Shown here piece by piece: positions 51,152 through 60,379 of a stretch of 64,000 nucleotides of DNA; within the stretch, counting starts at the first letter, position 1; each line of letters begins with the position of its first letter. This stretch comes from Bradyrhizobium nanningense (GTDB lineage Bacteria > Pseudomonadota > Alphaproteobacteria > Rhizobiales > Xanthobacteraceae), in NCBI RefSeq assembly GCF_004114535.1, contig NZ_LBJC01000013.1, positions 1 to 64,000 on the forward strand, in the 5' to 3' direction. The position numbers and the translations under genes were made by a program. The notes below the pieces were generated by a model that did not search any database, was not told the origin of the DNA, and worked only from the letters and a program-made list of their open reading frames with translations.

Positions 51152-53431
51152 TCAGTTCTTGCGCGGAGCGGAGGCGTTGGCATTCTCTTCCGCATAGTTC
51201 TGCGGGAAGGCGAGGGCGCTCGTCGCCGAGGACGGCTTGGCGTCGGTATCCGCCGATTTCTTCGCCGTCCTGGCCGCGTCATCCAGCAGCTTCTCGACCC
51301 GCACCAGGATGTCGGCGCCGCGCTTGGTCAGCACCGGCGGCGGACCCGGCTTGGTCTCCAGGATCTTCGGCGCCGCATTGGCCTGCGCGTTGGCTACATG
51401 CTGCGGCGGGAGCTTCTGGCCCATGCCGACGCCGGGGATCTCCCGGACCTCGACGCCCTGATGCGCCGCGACCATGATGTCGTGCCAGGTCTGCGCCGGC
51501 AGCGAGCCGCCGGTCATGCGGTTGGTCGGCGAATAGTCGTCGTTGCCGTACCAGACCGCGCAGGTGAAATTGCCGGTGTAGCCGACGAACCAGGCGTCGC
51601 GATACGCATTGGTCGTGCCGGTCTTGCCCGCGGTCGGAATGCCGTCGAGCGCCGCGCGGCGCGCGGTGCCCTCGCTGACGACGTGGCTCATCATGCCGGC
51701 CATGTCGGCGGCGATGTTCGGCGGAATGGCCTGCCGCGGCTTCGGGCCGTCGCGGTCCCAGCGCCAGACGAGGTCGCCGGCGCCGGTGCGCACCTCGAGC
51801 ACCGAATGCGGCGTCACCGCCTTACCGCGGTTAGGGAAGGTCGCGTAGGCCACGGCGTGCTCGAGCACGGTGACCTCGTCCGAGCCGATCGGCAGCGACG
51901 GCGTGTCGGGCAGCGGCGCCTTGAGGCCGAAGCGGCGCGCGACCTCGACGATCTTGGCGCGGCCGATCTTGGCCGGGTTTGGCGCCTTCGGCTGCTCCTT
52001 CTGGCCGATCGCGATCGAGAGCTTCACCGGCACCACGTTGATCGAGCGCGTGATCGCCTGCGTCAACGTCACCGAGCCGGAATAGGAATGGCCATAGTTC
52101 TGCGGACACCAATTGCCGATGCAGACCGGGCCGTCGACCACGATCGAGTTCGGCGTGAAGCCGTGCAGGAGCGCGGTGGTGTAGACGTAAGGCTTGAACG
52201 AGGAACCGGGCTGGCGATAGGCGTCGGTGGCGCGGTTGAACTGGCTGGCGCCGTAATCGCGGCCGCCGACCATGGCGCGGATGCCGCCGTCGAGATCGGC
52301 GACGACGGTCGCGGCCTGGGTCGCGTGATAGTCGCGGCCGAACTGGCGCAGCTGGTTCTCGACCGCGTCCTCCGCCGCCTTCTGCACGTTGGTGTCGATG
52401 GCGAGCCGCACCACGAAGACGCGCTCGGTGTAGGACTTCGGGAAGGTGTCGACCAGCTTGCGCATCTCGTCGAAGGCATAGTCGAGATAATAGTTCGGCG
52501 AAGCCTCGTCGCGGCGGTCGACGGCGAACGCCGGATTGCGGCGGGCGCCGAACACCTGGCCCTCGGTCATGAAGCCGGCATCGACGAGGTTGTCGAGCAC
52601 GACGTTGGCGCGGGCGCGCGCGGCGGGCAGGTTGATGTGGGGCGCGTACTTGGTCGGGGCCTTGAACAGGCCGGCCAGCATCGCAGCTTCCGCCAGCGTC
52701 ACGTCGCGCGCGGATTTGTTGAAGTAGAAATGCGCCGCGCCGTCGACGCCGAAGGTGCCGCCGCCCATATAGGCGCGGTCCAGATACAGCTTGAGGATCT
52801 CGTTCTTGGTCAGGCGCCATTCCAGCCAGACCGCGAGGAAGGCCTCGTTGACCTTGCGCTCGATGGTTCGCTCGTTGCTCAGGAACAGGTTCTTGGCGAG
52901 CTGCTGGGTGATCGAGGAGCCGCCCTGGCGGACGCCGCCGGCCTGCGCGTTGGTGACGAGGGCGCGCGCGGTGCCGGCGATGTCGATGCCGAAATGCTCG
53001 TAGAAGCGGCGGTCCTCGGTCGCCAGCGTCGCCTTGATCAGGACATCAGGAAAATCTTCCAGCGGGATCGAATCGTTGTGCTTGATGCCGCGGCTGCCGA
53101 TCGGGTTGCCGTAGCGGTCGAGGAAGGTCACGGCGAGATCCGACTTCTTCAGCCAGTCCTCGTCCGCGGTCTCGCGGAAGGCGGGGATGGCGAGGGTGAG
53201 CATCACGACCAGGCCGCCGAGGCCCAGCGTCGCGGCCTCCGACAGCGGCTCGATGAACACCCAGCGCTTCCAGCGTCCGACATAGAACCGGTCCATGAAG
53301 GTCGAGTAGCGCTCGTAGAGCTCGCGGATGCCCTTGGCCGAGGAGAACAGCGAGGAGTCGATGCGCGCATCGAGATCCAGGAAGAAATTCCGGACCTTCT
53401 GCTTCCAATGCGGTGGTATGATCTGGCGCAC
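51152..53431 (-). CDS. Bifunctional penicillin-binding protein 1A family
   Basis: A 759-residue class A PBP that polymerises and cross-links peptidoglycan. One membrane helix at about 66-85. The transglycosylase domain (about 100-290) has 'ATEDRRFYEHFGID' (catalytic E139), 'GGSSITQQLAKNLFLSNERT' and 'KVNEAFLAVWLE'. The transpeptidase domain (about 370-690) has SxxK 'QPGSSFKPY' (S410), SxN 'ITRSINVVP' and 'GKTGTT'. The C-terminal tail (about 690-759) is Ala/Lys-rich. It starts with GTG at 53431. Likely an essential or major cell-wall synthase. Confidence 0.93.
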   Translation of the reverse strand: MRQIIPPHWKQKVRNFFLDLDARIDSSLFSSAKGIRELYERYSTFMDRFYVGRWKRWVFIEPLSEAATLGLGGLVVMLTLAIPAFRETADEDWLKKSDLAVTFLDRYGNPIGSRGIKHNDSIPLEDFPDVLIKATLATEDRRFYEHFGIDIAGTARALVTNAQAGGVRQGGSSITQQLAKNLFLSNERTIERKVNEAFLAVWLEWRLTKNEILKLYLDRAYMGGGTFGVDGAAHFYFNKSARDVTLAEAAMLAGLFKAPTKYAPHINLPAARARANVVLDNLVDAGFMTEGQVFGARRNPAFAVDRRDEASPNYYLDYAFDEMRKLVDTFPKSYTERVFVVRLAIDTNVQKAAEDAVENQLRQFGRDYHATQAATVVADLDGGIRAMVGGRDYGASQFNRATDAYRQPGSSFKPYVYTTALLHGFTPNSIVVDGPVCIGNWCPQNYGHSYSGSVTLTQAITRSINVVPVKLSIAIGQKEQPKAPNPAKIGRAKIVEVARRFGLKAPLPDTPSLPIGSDEVTVLEHAVAYATFPNRGKAVTPHSVLEVRTGAGDLVWRWDRDGPKPRQAIPPNIAADMAGMMSHVVSEGTARRAALDGIPTAGKTGTTNAYRDAWFVGYTGNFTCAVWYGNDDYSPTNRMTGGSLPAQTWHDIMVAAHQGVEVREIPGVGMGQKLPPQHVANAQANAAPKILETKPGPPPVLTKRGADILVRVEKLLDDAARTAKKSADTDAKPSSATSALAFPQNYAEENANASAPRKN

Positions 53432-53723
53432 CTAGAACCCTTGAGGCTCGCTTCGAAAGCGTTCAAGCACCCGGCCGGGGCGGCATCGAGACGTCTTGGG
53501 GGAATGTTGCGGCAAACCCAAGGCGCCCGGCCAGCATCCGAGGGACTTGCTGTTCCTTCTAGCCGAGCGGGGCCCATAAACCAATGGTCACGCTCGCGAT
53601 TTTGAACAACAGGCCTAATTGACCCCGGTTCATTACGGGCCTTGCGGGCGCGTTGCTTGCACCATCCCGGCCGCACGCCCTAGATGGCGTCGCCGTTACT
53701 CTTTCGAACCTTTGTTGAGGCGC

Positions 53724-54239
53724 ATGACCGCAGCTCCCAAACGACCTTCCGGCCAGGAAGGATTCTTCTGGAAAACCAAGACGTTGGAAGAGATGTCGGG
53801 GGCCGAATGGGAAAGCCTGTGCGACGGCTGCGGCCGCTGCTGCCTGAACAAGCTCGAGGACGAGGACACCGGGCAGATCTATTTCACCCATGTCGGCTGC
53901 AAGCTGCTCGATGGCGCCAGCTGTGCCTGCAAGGACTATCCGAATCGTTCCGACAAGGTTCCAGATTGCGTCCGCCTCACGCCGGCCAATGTCCGCACCC
54001 TGAACTGGCTGCCGCCGAGCTGCGGCTACAAGCTCGTCGCCGAGGGGCGGGACCTCTATTGGTGGCATCCGCTGGTCTCCGGTGATCCCAACACGGTCCA
54101 CGAAGCCGGCGTCTCCGTGCGCGGCCGGGTCGAAGGCAGCGAGGAGGAGATCCCGGACCAGGAGCTCGAGGACCACATCGTGCAATGGCCGGCCCTGCTG
54201 CCGAAACGGGCCCGCCTGAAGCGACGTCCGAAGGACTGA
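53724..54239 (+). CDS. YcgN/UPF0260 family cysteine cluster protein
   Basis: A 171-residue protein with the Cys-cluster pattern of the YcgN/YkgJ superfamily: '[12 protein letters not shown]', '[20 protein letters not shown]', 'PDCVRLTP' and '[10 protein letters not shown]'. The eight to ten cysteines probably bind a metal or an Fe-S cluster; the role is not established. The N-terminus '[20 protein letters not shown]' is the family start, supporting ATG 53724. Divergent from PBP1A, with 292 bp between. Confidence 0.9.
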   Translation: MTAAPKRPSGQEGFFWKTKTLEEMSGAEWESLCDGCGRCCLNKLEDEDTGQIYFTHVGCKLLDGASCACKDYPNRSDKVPDCVRLTPANVRTLNWLPPSCGYKLVAEGRDLYWWHPLVSGDPNTVHEAGVSVRGRVEGSEEEIPDQELEDHIVQWPALLPKRARLKRRPKD

Positions 54240-54395
54240 GGCGCGGCACGCAGCCGATCACGTGGTCGGGATGGCTCGGGGGCGGGATGCACCCATGCGC
54301 CGTGGTGCCTGCCCGGGACAAACTTTGCTGTCTAGATTGGGCTGCATAGAACGAATCCTTCGCGGCGTTGCGCCGCCCCACGACGTCCGAGCGAG

Positions 54396-55979
54396 ATGAA
54401 CAAGTTCGACCGGCAGAGCAGTTCTGCCGACATCCAGACTTTGCCCGACGATATCGCCGAGGAGCTGTCCCGGCTGCCGAGCGAGGTCATCAGCGTCGAT
54501 GACGCCCCGTCCATCACGCCGCCGGCGCCGCTGTCACAGGACGAGGTCCGCACCATCGTCATCAGCCTGATGCTGACGATGTTCCTGGCGGCGCTCGACC
54601 AGACCATCGTGGCGACCGCGCTGCCGACCATCGGGCGCCAGTTCCAGGACGTCTCCAATCTCTCCTGGGTCATCACCGCCTATCTGCTCGCCTCGACCGC
54701 GGTCGCGCCGGTGTTCGGCACGCTCAGCGATATCTACGGCCGCCGCGCCATGATTATCACCTCGCTTAGCCTGTTCGTGGCGGGCTCGGTGCTGTGCGCG
54801 ATCGCACCGAACATGCCGATGCTGGTCCTGGCGCGCGGCCTTCAGGGCCTCGGCGGCGGCGGCATCATGCCCGTCGTGCAGACCGTGATCTCGGACGTCG
54901 TCTCCCCTCGCGAGCGCGGCCAGTATCAGGCCTATTTCTCCAGCGTCTGGATGGTCGGCGGCATTTTGGGCCCGGTCATCGGCGGCGTGTTCGCCGAGCA
55001 TCTGCATTGGTCGATGATCTTCTGGATCAACCTGCCGCTCGCGGCTGCAGCGATCGTGATGCTGCTGCCGAAGATGAAGAAGATCCCGGTATTCCACCGC
55101 AAGCGCAAGGTCGACTGGCTCGGCGGTATTCTGCTGATGGCCTCGGCCGTCGTCTTCATGCTGGTGCTGACCTGGGGCGGCACGCGCTATCCCTGGCTGT
55201 CGCCGACCGTGCTGGCGATGGTGGGCGGCGCTGTCGCGCTCGCGGTCAGCTTCGTGTGGCACGCCCGCCGGGCTGAGGAGCCGTTCCTGCCGCTCAAGCT
55301 GCTGACCGGATCGGTGGCGCCGTTCGCGCTGACCGCCGGCGGCTGCGGGCTCGGGGCGATCACCGGCCTCACCGTGCAGCTGCCGCTTTATTACGAGCAG
55401 GTCTACCATTTGAGCGCAAGCGAGGCGGGTCTCGCGCTGATCCCGCTTGCGGCGGTCTCGACCATTGGCGCGGCCGTCGCCGGCCGCACCATGGCCCGTG
55501 CAAAACACTACAAGCGCGTCGCCATCATCGGCACATCCTGGGCCGCGCTGTGCGGCCTCGGCCTCACGCTCACCACCTTGCCGCTGTGGGGGCTCTTGAT
55601 GCTGATGGCGACGTTCGCGCTCGGGCTCGGCACCACCTTCCCGGTCTGCGTGGTCTCGCTGCAAAACTCGGTCGCGCGCCCGCAGGTCGGCACCATCACC
55701 GGCGCGATGAACTTCTTCCGCTCGCTGATGTCCTCGTTCACGGTCGCCGCGTTCGCGGCGATCCTGCTCATCGCGCTCGGTATCGACGTTCCGCTCGCCG
55801 GCGAGCATCACGCCGCGGGCAGCGTGGCGATTCCCACTGAGGACATGCGGCACGCCTTCCGCTACGTGTTCGGCGCCGCCACCGCGCTGATGACCATTGC
55901 CGCGCTGTGCCTGATCGCGATGGAGGAGCGGCCGCTGGCCGGCCCCTCGGCGAAGCAACCCGTCGAGATGGCGGAGTAA
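54396..55979 (+). CDS. DHA2 family MFS drug exporter (EmrB/QacA-like)
   Basis: A 527-residue major facilitator protein with fourteen predicted helices. The N-terminal motif 'FLAALDQTIVATALPTIGRQ' (motif D1) and 'LSDIYGRRAMIITSLSLFVA' (motif A) are typical for the DHA2 group. It exports lipophilic drugs or dyes by proton antiport. The first 45 residues are cytoplasmic and polar. No TolC or EmrA partner is adjacent, so it may act alone. Convergent with the histidine kinase gene (2 bp between stops). Confidence 0.9.
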   Translation: MNKFDRQSSSADIQTLPDDIAEELSRLPSEVISVDDAPSITPPAPLSQDEVRTIVISLMLTMFLAALDQTIVATALPTIGRQFQDVSNLSWVITAYLLASTAVAPVFGTLSDIYGRRAMIITSLSLFVAGSVLCAIAPNMPMLVLARGLQGLGGGGIMPVVQTVISDVVSPRERGQYQAYFSSVWMVGGILGPVIGGVFAEHLHWSMIFWINLPLAAAAIVMLLPKMKKIPVFHRKRKVDWLGGILLMASAVVFMLVLTWGGTRYPWLSPTVLAMVGGAVALAVSFVWHARRAEEPFLPLKLLTGSVAPFALTAGGCGLGAITGLTVQLPLYYEQVYHLSASEAGLALIPLAAVSTIGAAVAGRTMARAKHYKRVAIIGTSWAALCGLGLTLTTLPLWGLLMLMATFALGLGTTFPVCVVSLQNSVARPQVGTITGAMNFFRSLMSSFTVAAFAAILLIALGIDVPLAGEHHAAGSVAIPTEDMRHAFRYVFGAATALMTIAALCLIAMEERPLAGPSAKQPVEMAE

Positions 55980-55981
55980 GC

Positions 55982-58462
55982 TCAGCCCGCACGATCCGGG
56001 AAGCTGCTCTTGCGCGGCAGCATGATCGTGAATTCGGTAAACTTGCCCGGCTCCGTCGCGACGTCGATCGTGCCACCATGCTGCTTCACCACGATGTCGT
56101 GGCTCATCGACAGTCCGAGGCCGGTGCCTTCACCGGCCGGCTTGGTGGTGAAGAACGGATTGAACATCTTCTCCTTCACCTCGTCCGGGATTCCCGTGCC
56201 GTTGTCGCGAATGCGGATCTCGATGCGATCGCCGCGGTCGCGGGTCGCGGCGGTCACGACCGGCTCGTAACCGGCCGCCTCGCTCTCCGCCTTGCGCTTG
56301 GCGACCGCATGGAATCCGTTTCCGATCAGGTTCAGCAGCACCCGCGTGATCTCCTGCGGGAACACATCGGCTGAGCCGGCCGCCGGATCGAAGTCGCGTT
56401 CGAGCGTCACGTCGAACTGCGGCTTCTCGGCCCGCGCGCCGTGATAGGCAAGGTTGAGGCTTTCCTCGACCACCGCATTGATGTCGCTCATCCGATGCTC
56501 GCCGCCGCCCTCGCGCGAATGCAGCAGCATGTTCTTGACGATGGAATCGGCGCGCCGTCCGTGCTGCACGACCTTGCCGAGATTGTCCTTCAAGAGTCCC
56601 GTGAGCTCGTCGACCTCGGCGCGGACATCGTTCGCGAGGGTGACGGGCGCGAGCACCTCGTTCAGCTCGTCGGTCAATTCGGCGGAGAGCGATGCAAAAT
56701 TGTTGACGAAGTTGAGCGGATTCTTGATCTCGTGCGCGATGCCGGCGGTGAGCTGGCCGAGCGAAGCAAGCTTCTCGGTCTGCACCAACCGGTCCTGCGC
56801 CGCCCGCAAATCGTCCAGCGATTTCGCAAGCTCCCGCGTACGGTCCTGCACCTCGTTGAACAGGCGCGTGTTCTCGATCGCGATCACGGCCTGGTCGGCA
56901 AAGGTCTTGAGCAGGTTGATCGCCTTGTCCGGGAACTGACCGGCTTGCGGCCGCGTCACGGCGATGGTGCCGATCGCAACGCCGTCGCGCAGCATCGGCG
57001 CCACGAGGATGCTGCGATAGCCCCGCGTCCGCGCCAGCTCCTTCATGGCCTCGGTGAGATCAGGCTCGTTCTGCATGTCGCTGCGGAAGGCATATTGTCC
57101 GCTTCTCGCCACCCGGCTGTGAATGCCCGATGACGACAGCGGCGCCGGGAAGGAACTGAGCAGATCGGCATTGCCCGCTTCATTGTCGGTGGTGAAGGCA
57201 GCCAGATGCAGCATGCCGTCCTTGAGGCGGATAACGGTGGACGAATGTCCTCCGATCAACGCCTTGGCGCTGTCGGAGATGGCCTGGAATACCGGCGTGA
57301 CGTCGGCGGGCGAAGCCGCGATAACCTTGAGGATATCGGCGGTCGCGGTCTGGCGCTCCAGCGCTTCCCGCGTCGCATTGAACAGGCTGACATTCTTGAT
57401 CGCGATCACCGCCTGGTCGGCGAAGGTCTGCAGCAGGCGCACGTGATGCTCGGCGAAGGCACCAGTCGTACGGCGCGTCGCGATGATGAGGCCGATCGCT
57501 TCGCCCTCGCTCATCAAGGGCGCGAACAGCATGCTGCGGTAGCCGCGGGCACGCGCGATGTCGCGCGCGGCCGGCTCGAGCTCGGTGTCGGGCAGTTGCG
57601 CGGCGGCCCCTTTGGCCACCAGCTGGTAGGGCGGGAATTGCGCGAAGGGCACGGGGAACGAGGCCTGCAGCACACGATCGCCGGCCGGATCGGTCGGCGT
57701 GAATGCCGCAAGATGCGCGGCGCCGTCGACATAGCGCAGCACCGCCGTGGAGAAGCCGCCGATCAGCCGGTTGGCGTTGGCGGCAATGGCCTCGAACACC
57801 GGTTGCACGTCGGAGGGCGAGGCCGCCATCACCTTCAGGATGTCGGCCGTCGCGGTCTGGCGCTCCAGCGCCTCTTTCGTCTGGTTGAACAGGCGTGCAT
57901 TCTCGATCGCGATCACGGCCTGGTCGGCGAAGGTCTGCAGCAACTGCACCAGGTCGGGCGCGAAGGCCCCGGGCTGGGCGCGCGTGACGCTGATCATGCC
58001 GACCGGCGTGCCGCGGTTCATCAGCGGCATGAATAGCACGCTGCGGAAGCCGCGCAGCCGCGCCAGCTCGCGGTTCAGCTCCGGAACGTCCTCGGCTTCG
58101 CTGTCGGGAAACTGGATCGTCTCGCCGCCGCGCACCAGCGCGAAGGTCGGAAACTCCGCGATCTTGCGGGGGAAGGAGGCCTTCAGCCCATCGTCCGCCT
58201 CCGGGCTGGTCGGCGTAAACGCCACGAGGTGCAGCTCGTCGCCGATGAACTGCAGCACCGTGGCGGAGAAGCCGTCGAGCAAGCGCTTGGAGCTGGACGC
58301 AATCGCGGCGAATACCGGACGGGCGTCGGAAGGCGAGGCCGCGATATTGCGCAGGATCTCGGCGCTGGCGCTCTGGCGATCCCGCGCAGTCGCCAGCTCG
58401 CTGCGTAGCCGCGCATTCTCGGCTGCAAGCTCGTTGGCGATATCGTTGGGACGGTCAGTCAT
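55982..58462 (-). CDS. Triple-GAF soluble sensor histidine kinase
   Basis: An 826-residue protein without membrane segments. Three GAF domains in tandem (about 40-190, 215-365 and 390-540), each with a near-identical 'FADQAVIAIENARLFN'-type exit helix and 'ATADILKV' linker, so they arose by duplication. A coiled linker leads to the HisKA domain ('LTAGIAHEIKNPLNFVNNFA', His near 575) and a HATPase domain ('NLIGNGFHAV', 'DNGTGIPDEVKEKMFNPFFT', 'GTGLGLSMS'). The cytoplasmic ligand is unknown. No response regulator is adjacent, so it is an orphan kinase. Confidence 0.9.
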   Translation of the reverse strand: MTDRPNDIANELAAENARLRSELATARDRQSASAEILRNIAASPSDARPVFAAIASSSKRLLDGFSATVLQFIGDELHLVAFTPTSPEADDGLKASFPRKIAEFPTFALVRGGETIQFPDSEAEDVPELNRELARLRGFRSVLFMPLMNRGTPVGMISVTRAQPGAFAPDLVQLLQTFADQAVIAIENARLFNQTKEALERQTATADILKVMAASPSDVQPVFEAIAANANRLIGGFSTAVLRYVDGAAHLAAFTPTDPAGDRVLQASFPVPFAQFPPYQLVAKGAAAQLPDTELEPAARDIARARGYRSMLFAPLMSEGEAIGLIIATRRTTGAFAEHHVRLLQTFADQAVIAIKNVSLFNATREALERQTATADILKVIAASPADVTPVFQAISDSAKALIGGHSSTVIRLKDGMLHLAAFTTDNEAGNADLLSSFPAPLSSSGIHSRVARSGQYAFRSDMQNEPDLTEAMKELARTRGYRSILVAPMLRDGVAIGTIAVTRPQAGQFPDKAINLLKTFADQAVIAIENTRLFNEVQDRTRELAKSLDDLRAAQDRLVQTEKLASLGQLTAGIAHEIKNPLNFVNNFASLSAELTDELNEVLAPVTLANDVRAEVDELTGLLKDNLGKVVQHGRRADSIVKNMLLHSREGGGEHRMSDINAVVEESLNLAYHGARAEKPQFDVTLERDFDPAAGSADVFPQEITRVLLNLIGNGFHAVAKRKAESEAAGYEPVVTAATRDRGDRIEIRIRDNGTGIPDEVKEKMFNPFFTTKPAGEGTGLGLSMSHDIVVKQHGGTIDVATEPGKFTEFTIMLPRKSSFPDRAG

Positions 58463-58548
58463 TCGTAATCCAGTCCGATGCCGCGAGCCGCGCGGCATCG
58501 AGCCGGATTATCACATCCTCCGCGGTCGGAGCCAGCGTTCGGCTTGCC

Positions 58549-60183
58549 TCACGTGCCCGGCCGCGACACTTCCGTCTCCTTGCTGGTGATGAACTCCAGC
58601 AGCACCGGCACGCCTTCCTGCGTCTTCTGGATGCCGCGCTCGATCGCGGGGATGACGTCCTCCGGTCTCGTCACCCGCTCGCCGTAGCCGCCGAAGGCGC
58701 GCGCCATGGCGGCGTAGTCGCCGGAGATGTCGGTCGAGCGATATTTCTCGGTCGAGACCGGCATCACCTTCAATTCGATCGCCATCGAGAAATTGTTGAG
58801 CAGGATCGACATGATCGGGATGCGCTCGCGCACCGCGGTCTCGAAATCCATGCCCGTGAATCCAATGGCGGCATCGCCCCAGACGTTGATGCAGAGCTTG
58901 TCGGGTTTCGCCAGTTTTGCGCCCATCGCAAGGCCCAAGCCGTAGCCGAGCTGCGTCGTCTTGCCCCAGCCGAGATAGGTGAGAGGTTTTGTCGATTTCC
59001 AGAACGGCGAGAGCTGGTCGCGCGGGCTGCCGGCATCATGCGTGATGATGGTGTTGTCGATGTCGACGGTGTGCTGCAGATCCCACAGCACGCGGTAGGG
59101 GCTCAAGGGTGCGTCATTGCTGGTGAGCTTCGGCATCCATTTCGCCAGCCACTCCTTGTGCGAGGCCGCGATCTCGGCCGCAACGGCTAAGGCATCGCGA
59201 TCCGAGGTGACGGTCTTGCCGATCTCCTCCAGCAGCGCGTCGAGCACGAGACCGGCATCGCCGACCAGGCCGATCTTGGCCTCCACGTCCTTGTTGAGAT
59301 GATTGGGTTCGAGCGTGGAATGGATGATGGTCTTGCCCTTCGGCATGGCGATGCCGAAGTTCGTTTCCGTGAACGAGCAGCCGATGCCGAAGATGACGTC
59401 GGCCTCCGCGAGGAACTTCGGCACCGCGCGCGGCACAGCAAGGCCGCCGGAGCCGAGCGAGAGCGGATGCGTCTCCGGGAACGAGGATTTGCCACCGAGG
59501 CTGGTGGTGACGGGGATCGCCAGCCGCTCGGCGAGCCGCCTCAGTTGCGGCCAGGCCTGCGCGTAATGCACGCCCTGGCCGGCATAGATCACCGCACGCT
59601 TGGCGTTGATGAGCAGGTTGGCGGCCTCCGTCACATGCATAGGGTCGGCGCCGTAGCGCGTGCGCAGCACCGGCGTGTAGTCGAGCGGCTCCGGCACCTC
59701 CTCGTTCCACATGTCGGAGGGGATCTCGACGATCACGGGCCCGCCGCGGCCGTTCTTCAATTTGGTGAAGGCGCGGCGGAAGATGTTGGCGACCTCGGCC
59801 GCCAGGATGATCGGCTCGGACGATTTCGCGAACGGCTTCATCGCCTCGCTGGAATTGAAGTTCGGCTCGATATGCGACAGCCGGCGCTGATAGCCCATCG
59901 GCAGCACCAGCACGGGAACGGATTCGCCAAAGCACTGGGCGACGCCGCCCATCGCATTCTCCGCGCCGGGCCCATGCTGCATGCAGAACGTGCCGATGCT
60001 GCGTCCCGAGGTTACGCGCGAGATCGCGTCCGCCATGTGGATGCCGACGCGCTCCTGCCGCACCATCACCGGGCGGATCTCGGCTTTCGCCGCATGCTCG
60101 ATCAGATGATTGACGGGATAGCCGCAGAGGATCTCGATCCCCTCGCGCCGCATGATTTCCGCAATGGCGGTGCCGAGCTTCAT
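58549..60183 (-). CDS. Thiamine diphosphate-dependent enzyme (acetolactate synthase-like)
   Basis: A 544-residue ThDP enzyme of the acetolactate synthase/oxalyl-CoA decarboxylase group. The N-terminal PYR domain has the catalytic Glu (E44 in 'VRQERVGIHMADA'). The middle domain (about 190-330) is of the FAD/nucleotide type. The C-terminal PP domain has 'WGDAAIGFTGMDFETAVRER' and '...LLNN', with GDA in place of the usual GDG start of the ThDP motif. Bradyrhizobium carries several such enzymes of unassigned substrate. Transcribed upstream of the histidine kinase gene, 86 bp apart. Confidence 0.88.
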   Translation of the reverse strand: MKLGTAIAEIMRREGIEILCGYPVNHLIEHAAKAEIRPVMVRQERVGIHMADAISRVTSGRSIGTFCMQHGPGAENAMGGVAQCFGESVPVLVLPMGYQRRLSHIEPNFNSSEAMKPFAKSSEPIILAAEVANIFRRAFTKLKNGRGGPVIVEIPSDMWNEEVPEPLDYTPVLRTRYGADPMHVTEAANLLINAKRAVIYAGQGVHYAQAWPQLRRLAERLAIPVTTSLGGKSSFPETHPLSLGSGGLAVPRAVPKFLAEADVIFGIGCSFTETNFGIAMPKGKTIIHSTLEPNHLNKDVEAKIGLVGDAGLVLDALLEEIGKTVTSDRDALAVAAEIAASHKEWLAKWMPKLTSNDAPLSPYRVLWDLQHTVDIDNTIITHDAGSPRDQLSPFWKSTKPLTYLGWGKTTQLGYGLGLAMGAKLAKPDKLCINVWGDAAIGFTGMDFETAVRERIPIMSILLNNFSMAIELKVMPVSTEKYRSTDISGDYAAMARAFGGYGERVTRPEDVIPAIERGIQKTQEGVPVLLEFITSKETEVSRPGT

Positions 60184-60379
60184 GGCGTCTCTCTCCCTTT
60201 AAGGCATGGCCGGTTGCTCCGGCGATTGGGGAGAGAGGATCAGGAAATGGCGAGATCGACAAGCGCCCGCGGTCGCGGCGATCGGAGGTCAGCCATGCGG
60301 CCGGCCGACTTGCGAGTGATTGCGTCGGCGCGTCACGCCTGGGCGCCGACGCCGCCAACGCAAGTCCGGAACCGCCTGT